Shown: positions 15,533 to 24,385 of the stretch, piece by piece
Numbering within the stretch: position 1 is the first letter of the stretch
Layout of the letters: every line of letters begins with the position of its first letter
NCBI GenBank assembly: GCA_002483285.1
Contig: DLHP01000042.1
Coordinates: forward strand, 61,005-88,537
Length of the DNA: 27,533 nucleotides
Direction of reading: 5' to 3'
DNA from: Flavobacterium sp. UBA7665
GTDB taxonomy: Bacteria; Bacteroidota; Bacteroidia; Flavobacteriales; Flavobacteriaceae
Program-made: the position numbers and the translations under genes
Notes under the pieces: generated by a model
Database searches by the model: none
What the model was told of the DNA's origin: nothing
What the model saw: only the letters and a program-made list of their open reading frames with translations

Positions 15533-16702
15533 TTACAATTGCGGACAATTGACCAAAACAGGCACCGAAGTGTTATTTGTAGAACCAATCCCGAGTTGGC
15601 CATTGTCGTTGTTGCCCCAGGCCCAAAGTGTACCATCGGCCTTTTTGGCGAAGGTATTGGTATAGCCGCCAAACAACGCAACCCAATTGCGCGCATCGCC
15701 CACCTGAACCGGACTGTTTTTATCGGTCTGCGTGCCATCGCCCAATTGCCCAAAATAATTGCTGCCCCAGCTCCATATCGAGCCATCGTTTTTTAACGCA
15801 ATGCCATAAGTGATTCCGGCGGCCACCGCTTTCCAGTTGTTTTCGGTTCCGATTTGCGTGGGTGTATAGGAACTTCCAGGCCCGATGCCGAGTTGCCCGA
15901 AAGCATTATTGCCCCAAGCCCAAAGTGTCCCGTTCGACTGAAGCCCAAATGAATGGTAACGACCCGCAGCTACCGATGTCCAATCATTGCCTGTCCCTAT
16001 GCGCATCGGTGTTGCCTGCATGCTTTCGGTGGGTGTTCCGTTACCCAACTCGCCCCAAGCGTTACGGCCCCAACCCCATAAGCTACCATCGGCCTTGACC
16101 GCCAGATTGTGGACGCCACCGGCCGCGAATTTTACAATGCCGGTAAGATTGCCCACCATTACCGGATGGTCGTCAATGAAAAAGCCTTGGTTCCATTCGG
16201 GATAATTGTAGCTGCCCCAAGTGTAGATTTGGCCGTTGCTTTTAATGATTACTCCATTGTCGTTGCCCGTTGCAAAGTACTGCCAATCGCGGTCGGTGCC
16301 GATTTGCGTTGGCGTGACGCGGTAGAGTCCATCGCTACCGCTACCGAGTTGCGCCCAGTTGTTTGCACCAATGCCCCAAAGTGTCCCGTTGGATTTGAGC
16401 GCAATCGTGTGGTTTTCGCCCGAACAAACGGCCACCCAGTCTGAGGCATCACCCACGCGGGTTGGAATACTATCTTTTCTGATGGGTGTGAGCCCGATTC
16501 TGGAATTGGAGCGCAATCCCCAGGTCCATAAAGTACCATCCGAACGTACAGCCATGGTATGGAAATGACCCGGCGCCACCGATGACCAGGTTTTTGGCAC
16601 AGCGACTGTTGGGATATCGTCATCAGACGACGAACAACTGCTCGATACTGTCACGAGTAATAACGCTGCGGCGAAATTTAGATAGGAATGGAGTTTTTTC
16701 AT
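15533..16702 (-). CDS. RCC1-repeat lipoprotein, seven-bladed propeller (copy 2)
   Basis: This 389-aa paralogue of the downstream gene has a signal peptide of about 22 residues (MKKLHSYLNFAAALLLVTV) and lipidation probably at Cys23, followed by SSSDDD, again an acidic surface-export-like signal. Seven RCC1-type repeats can be counted, from WSSVAPGHFHTMAVRSDG to WVALFGGYTNTFAKKADG, each ending in a WGxNxxGQLGxG-like strand. Blade 3 is divergent (GSYNYPEWNQG), as in its paralogue, where the same blade reads GNYNYNPGYDNG; both copies thus keep the same irregular blade. The start codon falls inside an inverted repeat (16701-16741). Role: surface binding protein, ligand unknown. Confidence 0.88.
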   Translation of the reverse strand: MKKLHSYLNFAAALLLVTVSSSCSSSDDDIPTVAVPKTWSSVAPGHFHTMAVRSDGTLWTWGLRSNSRIGLTPIRKDSIPTRVGDASDWVAVCSGENHTIALKSNGTLWGIGANNWAQLGSGSDGLYRVTPTQIGTDRDWQYFATGNDNGVIIKSNGQIYTWGSYNYPEWNQGFFIDDHPVMVGNLTGIVKFAAGGVHNLAVKADGSLWGWGRNAWGELGNGTPTESMQATPMRIGTGNDWTSVAAGRYHSFGLQSNGTLWAWGNNAFGQLGIGPGSSYTPTQIGTENNWKAVAAGITYGIALKNDGSIWSWGSNYFGQLGDGTQTDKNSPVQVGDARNWVALFGGYTNTFAKKADGTLWAWGNNDNGQLGIGSTNNTSVPVLVNCPQL

Positions 16703-16741
16703 TTTCAGATTTTTATAGGATTTAACCTAAAGTCTGAAAAT
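16701..16741 (-). promoter_or_regulatory. Inverted repeat overlapping a start codon
   Basis: ATTTTCAGA (16701-16709) and TCTGAAAAT (16733-16741) are perfect 9-base arms, with shorter inner pairing around TAGG/CCTA. On the - strand mRNA the 3' arm includes the first two bases of the AUG of RCC1 copy 2. It could hinder translation initiation or act as an operator; it lacks the T run of a terminator. Confidence 0.5.
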
Positions 16742-16763
16742 GCAAATAAGGTTGCGTATCGAT

Positions 16764-18476
16764 TTATTTTACTTCTATAAATTCTTTTATAGAAACCGGC
16801 AGTCCCTTATCGGTAAAGCCTTCGAGTACGATTTCAAATTTCCCGGTAAGGTCTGAGGTGTAAAACGCGAGTTCGGTATTCGATGGTTCTAACGTGAGCG
16901 ACGGTTCCCATAACAACTGATACCGGTAATCAGGAATGCGTGTATCTGCCTTGAGCGCATAATCGGGACGGAAATAGAACTTGCGATTGAGCGGTCTCTG
17001 GCTATCGATTTTTTTAATAAAATCACCTTTGGCAGCGGTTTGGTAATCCTGGTTTTTGGTGCCGATGTTGATCACGCCACTAAATGTTTTTGGGCCATAC
17101 ACATAAGGTTGGTTCACGATACTCACTTTGTAGATGTTCTCGGGATTATAATCAAAAAGTTCATTGGCGTCCTGGATAACAAGCCCGTCTACGAGTAGTA
17201 GCGGGTAGCCAAACCCTTCGTTGTTGGTGGCATAATTGCGCAGGTTGACGGTGTATTTCCCGTCTTTTTTAATAAAGTACAATTCCTGGAGTACTTCGGT
17301 AATGGTTTCTTTCATCGAGGGGAATCGGGTGTAATCATCCAGTACGTATTCCTTTTGAATAGAACCAAAGAACGGCTCCGATTGCGCATTCTCGGTAATG
17401 CTGTCTTTCTTTTGGGCGTAATAGGCATTCTCAACCTGGCTGGCCACCGCCCGCGATTCGATGGCAGGTTGAAGTCCCGGATCTAACGGAAATTCTGGTT
17501 CAAATTGCAAAGTCGACCAGTCGGGCTGGGGCGCTTCATCAACCTGAATCGAAAAATCCTGACGTGCGTCATCCATAACCTGAATGGTCATTTGGCCAAG
17601 ATTGGGTTTTGGGTCGAGTACAAAGCTAAACTTGCCTTGGCGATCGGTTTCGGCGATTTTTACCGCAAACGATTTTCCGGTAATCGACAGCGCAACGGCC
17701 TTGTGGTTGAGGTCCTGGTTCCCTTTTTTCGAAGTGATGCTGCCCGATAACAATTCGCCGCGCAATTCAGGCACATGATTCAACAAAAAAGAGCCTTTGT
17801 CTTTTTTGGATTCGACAGAAAGAAAAGTAACTGCACCGGGCTGATTTTTTACAGGAAGATTGTCAATCTTGCGAACCGACAACGAGAAATTCCCTTTGGC
17901 CGTTTGTTGCAATGTTTTGATGTTCAGGACTACTTTTTCGCGCGGTTCATACGATTTTTTATTGGGAGAAATAGTAAACCAATCGTTGGTTACGGCAATC
18001 GTGTCCCGGGCAGCGATTGAAACGATTCCGTTTTTGTCGAGCGGCTGGAACGGGTTGACGATTGATAGGTCTACGGCATAAGCAAAATCGGATTGATTCT
18101 GCGTCCATCTGGTATAAGCCAGCAGTTTATAGTTACCGGTTTTGAGCGTGGTCGGGATAAAGAAATCGCCTTGCCCAACCCCATGCTCCAATGCTACTTT
18201 TTGTTTGAATACGCTTTTGTGGCTGTTGTCGACCAGGGCGATATAGGCAATACGGCTTACCTCACTGGGCGTGTAGTCGGCGCGGTTGCGTGCGTATATT
18301 TTGCAGTATAAGGTTTCGCCAATTACAAAAGTGGTAGTGTTGGTATGTACAAATATAATTTCGCGGGTTTGCGTTGTGGCTGCTGTGGTTACAGTTGCCG
18401 CCTTGCTCTTTTGGGCATTGGCCACTACAGAAACCACCATGGCGATTCCGATTGCGAGTTGTTTTAATCGATCCAA
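16764..18476 (-). CDS. Periplasmic macroglobulin-like protein with orphan plug-like domain
   Basis: This 570-aa exported protein has unknown function. A signal peptide (LAIGIAMVVSVVANAQ) is followed by an MG2-like beta-sandwich from about residue 38 (IIFVHTNTTTFVIGETLYCKIYARN, TGNYKLLAYTRWTQN). Further beta segments run to about 330. At about 379-475 lies a domain that resembles the plug of TonB-dependent receptors (PLLLVDGLVI, NPENIYKVSIV, YGPKTFSGVINIGTK), but no barrel follows. About 90 more residues end the protein. The start is a TTG at 18476: no ATG fits, and the signal peptide begins there. This start lies 13 bases inside the DUF4249 gene. It is the last gene of the TonB-receptor operon and may assist the receptor in the periplasm. 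Confidence 0.75.
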   Translation of the reverse strand: MDRLKQLAIGIAMVVSVVANAQKSKAATVTTAATTQTREIIFVHTNTTTFVIGETLYCKIYARNRADYTPSEVSRIAYIALVDNSHKSVFKQKVALEHGVGQGDFFIPTTLKTGNYKLLAYTRWTQNQSDFAYAVDLSIVNPFQPLDKNGIVSIAARDTIAVTNDWFTISPNKKSYEPREKVVLNIKTLQQTAKGNFSLSVRKIDNLPVKNQPGAVTFLSVESKKDKGSFLLNHVPELRGELLSGSITSKKGNQDLNHKAVALSITGKSFAVKIAETDRQGKFSFVLDPKPNLGQMTIQVMDDARQDFSIQVDEAPQPDWSTLQFEPEFPLDPGLQPAIESRAVASQVENAYYAQKKDSITENAQSEPFFGSIQKEYVLDDYTRFPSMKETITEVLQELYFIKKDGKYTVNLRNYATNNEGFGYPLLLVDGLVIQDANELFDYNPENIYKVSIVNQPYVYGPKTFSGVINIGTKNQDYQTAAKGDFIKKIDSQRPLNRKFYFRPDYALKADTRIPDYRYQLLWEPSLTLEPSNTELAFYTSDLTGKFEIVLEGFTDKGLPVSIKEFIEVK

Positions 18477-19681
18477 AATGAAGGAATTATGTTAGACGAA
18501 AATTTTGTGCAGTCACCGCAGATTGGAGGAACCATTTGGTATACTTCGTATCCGCCCTCAAAATTATAATAGTTACCCGCATACAGTAAATCGTTGGCGC
18601 GTATCGCAAAAATAAGCGCGGTGCCCTTGCATTCGGGGTTTTCGGGAATGAAGCAAAAGCCGTAAAGTTTCAATTCGCAGTTTGTAAAATAAGGCGGCGT
18701 CGGATCGTCGGGAAATAAATCGGTAAAGTTGAAAAAAATCCGTTTGGACGAAACCGATGTCACCTCAAAAAGACCGATCACTTTTTCATTCGGATTGGTG
18801 TCGCATTTGAGGTTGCCGTAAAAAAATCCTGGTTGGGTTTGCGACAGGATGCTGCCATTTCCCGACAGTTGTTTCAATGTTTTATAAAAGGTGTGTGCCG
18901 CAAGACTTTGTACGTACTGTTTCACCAATATGCTATAACGGTGCATCACGATCGGATTTTCACTACTGATAAACCGCACCGAGAAATTCACCCGATCCTC
19001 GTTGAGCCCCACGGTCGATGTCTGGATAATTTCATTTGAGTTCACGGTGCTGTAACAGGTTCTGGTCTCTCCCGGACCCTTTGGGACGACACCGATTTCT
19101 TCGTAGGTGTTGCCTTCGAGCGGTGGGAGTAGGATGGCCTTTTCGGGACTCCATTGGGGCGCGATGATTTTATAGGTTTCCTCGTATTCGTAACGGTAAT
19201 ATTTAGAATTGGCTTGGGGGTCATAACTGTTGACGATGATGGCCACGCCTTTTTCACCATTTTTCACCTGAACCGTAGGGACCACACTTTGCATTTCGTT
19301 GACTGCTGTGAGGTTTTCTCCCGATGAGCTGTAGGATTTTCCATCGGCTGTCGTGATATTCAGGCGATAGGTTTTTCCATCTACTGCCTGGAATGGTATA
19401 GATGACACGTATTTTGCGTCGCTTGGTTCAAAAGCATAGACATTGCCGGAGTTGTCGGTAACGGTTACCGTTGCGCCGGTTTCAAACACGGGATTGGCCT
19501 GCTCGAACCGAAACGTGCGTGAAATCTTTATTTCCTGCTGCTTGAGCTCATTGGTGAGGGTGGCTTGCACCACGAGCGCCTCGTCGAAGGTATTGGTTTG
19601 CAACGCGTACTGCTCGGTACAGCTACAAACCAGCATTGCGGCAATGGCAAGGACAAACAGGGATAATGGTTTTAGTATCAT
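18464..19681 (-). CDS. DUF4249 lipoprotein (copy 1)
   Basis: This 405-aa lipoprotein has a hydrophobic signal (LSLFVLAIAAMLVCS) and a lipid-accepting Cys21. After the cysteine comes TEQYALQTNTF, the usual DUF4249 opening, then VVQATLTNELKQQEIKISRTF. Beta-sandwich sequence, YYRYEYEETYKIIAPQW and HRYSILVKQYVQSLAAHTFYKTLKQLSGNGSILSQTQPGFFYGNL follow, with a Cys-rich tail including PPICGDC. DUF4249 proteins usually sit beside TonB-dependent receptors in Bacteroidetes and are thought to be surface or periplasmic partners; the substrate is unknown. It is a paralogue of the upstream gene, with only 2 bases between them, and it overlaps the downstream gene by 13 bases. Confidence 0.9.
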   Translation of the reverse strand: MILKPLSLFVLAIAAMLVCSCTEQYALQTNTFDEALVVQATLTNELKQQEIKISRTFRFEQANPVFETGATVTVTDNSGNVYAFEPSDAKYVSSIPFQAVDGKTYRLNITTADGKSYSSSGENLTAVNEMQSVVPTVQVKNGEKGVAIIVNSYDPQANSKYYRYEYEETYKIIAPQWSPEKAILLPPLEGNTYEEIGVVPKGPGETRTCYSTVNSNEIIQTSTVGLNEDRVNFSVRFISSENPIVMHRYSILVKQYVQSLAAHTFYKTLKQLSGNGSILSQTQPGFFYGNLKCDTNPNEKVIGLFEVTSVSSKRIFFNFTDLFPDDPTPPYFTNCELKLYGFCFIPENPECKGTALIFAIRANDLLYAGNYYNFEGGYEVYQMVPPICGDCTKFSSNIIPSFWID

Positions 19682-19683
19682 AA

Positions 19684-20883
19684 TCAGTCAATCCAAAAGT
19701 CGGGTCTTATGTTCGAGGCAAAGGTCGTGCAGTCGCCACACGGAGGTTTTACCATAAAAAAAAAGGTTTGCGAACCATCGCTATCAACATATAAAAGATC
19801 ATTGGATCCGATCACCGAAATCAAAGCGGCGCCTTTGCACTCAGGATCGAAAGTATCAAAACAATTCTTAAATTCCCTGATTTTGCAATCGGCGATATAA
19901 GGCGGCAGGTTTTCCCCGGGGAATAAATCGGCGTAGTTGAAAAAAATCCGCTGCGACGACACCGACGCCACTTCGAAAAAGCCAATGACTTTCTCTGCCG
20001 GATTGTCTTCACAACGCAAATTGCCAAAAAAGAAACCGGGTTGTGTTTGCGACAACAGGCTGCCATTGCCCGAGATTTTTTTGAGCGTCTTATAAAACGT
20101 GTAAGCGGCAAGATTTTGCACATACTGGCGTACCAATATACTGTACCGGTGCGAGATGATGTAGTTTTTGTTGCTGATAAAACGCACTTGAAAATTTACA
20201 CGGTCCTCGTTTTGCCCCACCGTCGTGGTCTGGATGATGTCGTTTGAGTTTTGGGTGTTGTAACAGATTTTGGTTTCGCCTTCTCTGGGGATAATCAGGA
20301 TGCCTTGCGGCTCACCGGGGACGAATGGCGCAAGTATGGTGCGCTCGTCGTCCCATTCGGGTGCAATGATTTTGTAGGTTTCGGCATATTCGTAGCGGTA
20401 ATATTGGGAATTTCCCGATGGGTCAAACGCAGACACATTGATGCTCGCACCGCGCTGGCCGTCTTTCTCCTGAACGCTGGCCGTGACTTGTTGCATGGGG
20501 TTAACCGGCGTCAATGATTCTGCAGTAGAAGTGTACGTCTTGCCCTCACGCGTCACGATATTGAGCCGGTACGTCTTGCCTGCAACGGCCTCAAACGGAT
20601 TGGTTGAAATATATACACCGTTGGATTCTGCAAAAGTATAGGTATTGCCTTCGCTGTCAGTCACATTGACCTCGGCACCGGTTTCTGCCGTAGGCGCTCC
20701 GGTTTCAAGTCGGTAGGTTCGTGTAATTTTAATTTGCTGGTTTTTGACTTCATTGGTGAGCGTAGCCTCGACCACCAACGCGCTTTCAAAAGTATTGGTC
20801 TGTAAGGCATAAGGCTCTGTACAGCCCGACAACACTACGCCAAGTAGCAACAATAGGATAATATTTGGATATAAGCGGCGCAT
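19684..20883 (-). CDS. DUF4249 lipoprotein (copy 2)
   Basis: This 399-aa lipoprotein is closely related to the next gene. The signal is LYPNIILLLLLGVVLSG with Cys21, followed by TEPYALQTNTFESALVVEATL. Shared blocks include YYRYEYAETYKIIAPEW, EDRVNFQVRFIS and ISGNGSLLSQTQPGFFFGNLRC, plus the PPCGDCTTFASNIRPDFWID tail, almost the same as in copy 1 (FSSNIIPSFWID). The start is taken as the ATG at 20883, which overlaps the receptor stop by one base (TGATG); a TTG one codon upstream is possible. Translational coupling to the receptor is likely. The two copies probably arose by tandem duplication within the operon. Confidence 0.9.
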   Translation of the reverse strand: MRRLYPNIILLLLLGVVLSGCTEPYALQTNTFESALVVEATLTNEVKNQQIKITRTYRLETGAPTAETGAEVNVTDSEGNTYTFAESNGVYISTNPFEAVAGKTYRLNIVTREGKTYTSTAESLTPVNPMQQVTASVQEKDGQRGASINVSAFDPSGNSQYYRYEYAETYKIIAPEWDDERTILAPFVPGEPQGILIIPREGETKICYNTQNSNDIIQTTTVGQNEDRVNFQVRFISNKNYIISHRYSILVRQYVQNLAAYTFYKTLKKISGNGSLLSQTQPGFFFGNLRCEDNPAEKVIGFFEVASVSSQRIFFNYADLFPGENLPPYIADCKIREFKNCFDTFDPECKGAALISVIGSNDLLYVDSDGSQTFFFMVKPPCGDCTTFASNIRPDFWID

Positions 20884-23642
20884 CAAAATTTGAAATTATA
20901 AGTTACGGTGGGTACCGGAATAGAAAAGATTGAGGTTTTGTACGCTTTTACACGACCGTTTTCGGTAACGAAATAAATAGAGTAGGGGTTGTTCCTTCCC
21001 AAAACATTGTATATCGAGATGTTCCAGAAGCTGTGCGCGAATTTCTTGATTTTGTGGTTGCCTTCGATGTTGATCCCAATGTCAAGTCGGTAATAGTCAG
21101 GAATCCGGAAGCGGTTCCGGTCGCTGTATAAAGTGTATTCGGCACCGCCAAAAACGTATTTCCCAATCGGGTAGGTGATGGGTCTGCCGGTCTGGTAAAT
21201 AAAATTCGTAGACAGGCTGTAGCGTTTGGTGAAACGGTAATTCAGCACGGCGCTAAAATCGTGCGGCTTGTCAAAATTGGCTGCAAAGTATTCGCCGTTG
21301 TTGACTTTTTCTTCGCTGAATTTGCTGTCGAGTTTAAGGAAGGTGCGCGAATACGTGTAGCCGATCCAGCCATTGAGCCTGCCGATTTGTTTCTTGACGA
21401 GCAACTCAATCCCGTAGGCTTTGCCTTCACCTTGCAGCAGTTGCGTCTCGACATTTTCATTGAGTAGCAGTTCGGCGCCCACTTTATAGTCAAGGATATT
21501 TTTCGATTTCTTGTAATAACCCTCCACGCTCACTTCATAAATGTCATCCTGCAGGTTCTTATACAAACCCAACGAAAATTGCTGGGCGCTTTGTGGCTTC
21601 ACATTCAGGTCTGATAATTTCCAGGTGTCGGTTGGCGATTGCGTGGTATTGCTCGACAACAAATGGATGTATTGAAAAGATTTGTCATAACCCGCCTTGA
21701 CCGAGAAGTCCTCGGTGAGGAAAAAACGAGCGGCGATGCGCGGTTCGAGCCCGCCGTAGGATTGGATGGTTTCATTGTTTTTGTACGTCTTGACCTCGGT
21801 TACCGTGGCGTCGTTGAGCGGCACATTGGGTTGGTAAATCCGTTGGTTGGATTCGCCCAGGGCAGCAAAGTAAGAATAGCGCAGTCCGTAATCAACGAGC
21901 AGTCGGTCATTTACTTTAAAACTGTTGGCAAGATATACCGCCGATTCAAGCCCGCGTTCTCTTTCAATATGCACGGGATTCAATGGCGATGCGCTGTTTT
22001 TGGGCTCGAAATCACCGGGATCGATACCGTATAATTTGCTCGAAATCCCGTAAGTCAGTTTGTGCTTTTTGTTCCATTGGTAACTCATTTTGAGCATCGC
22101 CTGGGTTTCGGCAATCTTGTAGCCAAAATCAAAAGCGTTCAGGTTGTCTGATCGGTAATCGATATTGAATTGGTATTCGCTGTTGGTGAAGATCAGCGCA
22201 GCCTTGCTTTTTTCATTGAAACTGTGGTCCCATTTGAGCGAAACCAAGCGGTTGCTGTATTTGTAGAGCGAATCCGAAGAGATTGAAAACGCGTCGCGGC
22301 TGTAATAACCGGTGGCCTCGATGGTGTTGTTCTTGCCGATTTTGTGCGTGTACTTGACAATCCCGTCGTAAAACTTGGCCTGGCTGTTTTTGAGCGACTC
22401 TTCGTCGAGCGATTTTAAGATCCACTCAGAATAAGTAGCCCTTCCGCCGAGAAGCAAGCTCGATTGGCCTTTAATGACCGGAATTCCAAGCGCGATATTA
22501 CTCGTCACTGGTCCCACGCCACCTTCGCCGTTGAATTTGTCGAAACTGGCATTTTTGGTCGTGATGTCAAAAACCGATGACAAACGCCCACCGAATTCGG
22601 CTGGGATGCTGCCTTTGTAAATGTCGACTTTCTTGGTCGTGTAAGGGTTGAGTGCCGAAAAGAACCCAAAGAAATGCGCGGGATTGTACAATAGCGCGTT
22701 GTCGAGCAGGATCAAGTTCTGGTCTTCTTTTCCGCCGCGTACGTTGAACCCCGCCGAACCTTCGCCAGCGGTTTTGATTCCCGGGATTGAAATGGCGACC
22801 TTTAAAATGTCGCGCTCACCAAAAACCAGCGGGATGTTTTTAATGCCTTCGGCGTCAATGGTAGTGACTCCTGTTACGGCGGTGCGTATGGTCTGGCTTT
22901 TTTTACCGCGCACGACCACTTCTTTGAGTTGGTTGATGCGTTCGTTGACTTCAAAATCGAGCTGGCCGTTGCTGTACACCATGACATTGCGGCTCACTTG
23001 GGTATGGCTCGCCGATGCGGTTTCGACGGTGTTGAGTCCTGAGGGCAATTGCAGTTCAAAATGCCCATCCTTGTCGGTTACGGTACTGTAGTTTTTGTTT
23101 TTGGCGCGCACAGTAATGTTGGCAATCGGTTCGCCGGTCTTTTCATTTTTGATGGTGCCCGAAAGCGTGTATAGTTTTTTCTCGGTTTTCTGGGTTTGCT
23201 TGCCCACGAGCGTGATGGTATTGTTGCGTTTGGACGCGCTGATCGAGTCGAATTGTTGGTAAAATACGGGTTTGTCGGTTTCGTCGTCTGTGGTGACGGT
23301 CGTCGCTTTACCAAAATAGTCGTCTGGAAGTTTGTTGTATATGAGGTTGTTGTTGGTGAGGATTACTTTTTTCCCGTCGATAAAGAAGTTGATCGGGGTA
23401 TTGTTAAAAACCGATTCGAGTAATGACGGCAGCGTTATATTGGCGTAATTCCCGGAAATCAGGCTTTTGTCGGCGTCCAGCCATTGCTCGTCAAAGTAAA
23501 ATCGATAGCCCGAAAGTTGTTCTATTTTGAGGACCGCACTTTTGCGCGATACGGCATTGAATTCTACCGAGAGCCGGTAGTTTTCCTGAGCGTAACACCA
23601 TTGCGTCGCAACCAATACCAAAAGGGATAGCCATTTCTTCAT
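20883..23642 (-). CDS. TonB-dependent outer-membrane receptor with STN domain
   Basis: This 919-aa outer-membrane transporter takes up a substrate using TonB energy. Order of parts: signal peptide (WLSLLVLVATQWCYAQ); STN (secretin/TonB short N-terminus) domain at about 22-100 (KSAVLKIEQLSGYRFYFDEQ); linker; carboxypeptidase-regulatory-like beta domain at about 158-240 (LSGTIKNEKTGEPIANITV); plug at about 250-365 (NVRGGKEDQNLILLDNALLYNP, FGGRLSSVFDITTK); barrel from about 370 to the final F (VTYNFKF). STN domains often signal to an anti-sigma factor, but none is adjacent here; the nearest ECF sigma factor lies about 7 kb away with a different partner. It is followed by two DUF4249 genes with 1-base overlap. 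Substrate unknown. Confidence 0.93.
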   Translation of the reverse strand: MKKWLSLLVLVATQWCYAQENYRLSVEFNAVSRKSAVLKIEQLSGYRFYFDEQWLDADKSLISGNYANITLPSLLESVFNNTPINFFIDGKKVILTNNNLIYNKLPDDYFGKATTVTTDDETDKPVFYQQFDSISASKRNNTITLVGKQTQKTEKKLYTLSGTIKNEKTGEPIANITVRAKNKNYSTVTDKDGHFELQLPSGLNTVETASASHTQVSRNVMVYSNGQLDFEVNERINQLKEVVVRGKKSQTIRTAVTGVTTIDAEGIKNIPLVFGERDILKVAISIPGIKTAGEGSAGFNVRGGKEDQNLILLDNALLYNPAHFFGFFSALNPYTTKKVDIYKGSIPAEFGGRLSSVFDITTKNASFDKFNGEGGVGPVTSNIALGIPVIKGQSSLLLGGRATYSEWILKSLDEESLKNSQAKFYDGIVKYTHKIGKNNTIEATGYYSRDAFSISSDSLYKYSNRLVSLKWDHSFNEKSKAALIFTNSEYQFNIDYRSDNLNAFDFGYKIAETQAMLKMSYQWNKKHKLTYGISSKLYGIDPGDFEPKNSASPLNPVHIERERGLESAVYLANSFKVNDRLLVDYGLRYSYFAALGESNQRIYQPNVPLNDATVTEVKTYKNNETIQSYGGLEPRIAARFFLTEDFSVKAGYDKSFQYIHLLSSNTTQSPTDTWKLSDLNVKPQSAQQFSLGLYKNLQDDIYEVSVEGYYKKSKNILDYKVGAELLLNENVETQLLQGEGKAYGIELLVKKQIGRLNGWIGYTYSRTFLKLDSKFSEEKVNNGEYFAANFDKPHDFSAVLNYRFTKRYSLSTNFIYQTGRPITYPIGKYVFGGAEYTLYSDRNRFRIPDYYRLDIGINIEGNHKIKKFAHSFWNISIYNVLGRNNPYSIYFVTENGRVKAYKTSIFSIPVPTVTYNFKF

Positions 23643-23644
23643 GT

Positions 23645-24370
23645 TTACTTAGTGTCTTTTTGGATCAGGTTGTTAACATAATCGGCCATAATTTTCATGA
23701 ATTGCGGAGGGTTAGAAAGTTGTGTGTCGCGGTTTACGTAAGCGTAGTCACGGATAGCGCTGTCATGGCTGGGAAAAATGCGGGCCAGGTCGCGTTCATC
23801 ATTGATTTTGTGAAAATTGCCCTGGTACGCTATCACAAAGTCGAAAGCGTTTTGGTATTTGTAGAAAAGGCCGTCGCTGCGCAATACCTCAATTTGGTCT
23901 TTGCGGTATTTGATATAGAGAGCAATCGGCGATTCAGGACGGTAAATCTCATAATAACCTTTTACGAAACCGGGCTTTTTAGCAAGCCGGTCGAGGTTCA
24001 CGAATGTCTTTTGGTCTAACACAAAGGACTCGGTTTTTGCATTGATCAGGTCGATTCCAAGCAAATTGTTGGGATCGTTGATTTTTACTACAAGCACATC
24101 CTTGAAAATGTCGTATTTGAGGTTTTCGTCTGCGTAAGGTTGTCCGTCATAAATAACATCGCCCAATATGTATTTGTCATTGCCATAGTAGCGGTGCGAC
24201 TGGTCTGAAACCCTAAACGGATTTTGGTGTATCGGGCCGTTGTTGATGCCCAGGTTTTTCAGACCTACCGAACGGTCAAAATAGCTGTACAGGGACTGGC
24301 TTTGCTGGGCTTTTAGGGAAAATCCAAGACCGAGCGACAGCAGTAAAAAAACCATAGTTCGTAGTTTCAT
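23645..24370 (-). CDS. Exported protein of unknown function, first gene of receptor operon
   Basis: This 241-aa protein has a signal peptide (MKLRTMVFLLLSLGLGFSLKAQ). I do not recognise a named domain. The mature part is mixed alpha/beta with many Tyr, Asn and Asp residues: LYSYFDRSVGLKNLGINNGP, DVIYDGQPYADENLKYDIFKDVLVV, YYEIYRPESPIALYIKYRKDQIEV. It ends with a probable amphipathic helix (PPQFMKIMADYVNNLIQ). The start is placed at the ATG at 24370, where the signal peptide begins, instead of the in-frame start 9 bases upstream. Two bases separate its stop from the TonB-receptor start, so it most likely works with the receptor. It has no cysteine lipidation site. Confidence 0.8.
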   Translation of the reverse strand: MKLRTMVFLLLSLGLGFSLKAQQSQSLYSYFDRSVGLKNLGINNGPIHQNPFRVSDQSHRYYGNDKYILGDVIYDGQPYADENLKYDIFKDVLVVKINDPNNLLGIDLINAKTESFVLDQKTFVNLDRLAKKPGFVKGYYEIYRPESPIALYIKYRKDQIEVLRSDGLFYKYQNAFDFVIAYQGNFHKINDERDLARIFPSHDSAIRDYAYVNRDTQLSNPPQFMKIMADYVNNLIQKDTK

Positions 24371-24385
24371 GATGCACAATTTTGC

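Noticed and set aside
14285..16702. Regularly spaced repeats on the DNA level
   Set aside because: They follow the RCC1 protein repeats at about 150-base spacing and diverge in sequence; they are not a separate DNA element.
12941..24370. ECF sigma factor as the signalling partner of the STN-type TonB receptor
   Set aside because: The sigma gene overlaps its own anti-sigma-like gene, lies about 7 kb from the receptor, and no FecR-type protein is present beside the receptor.
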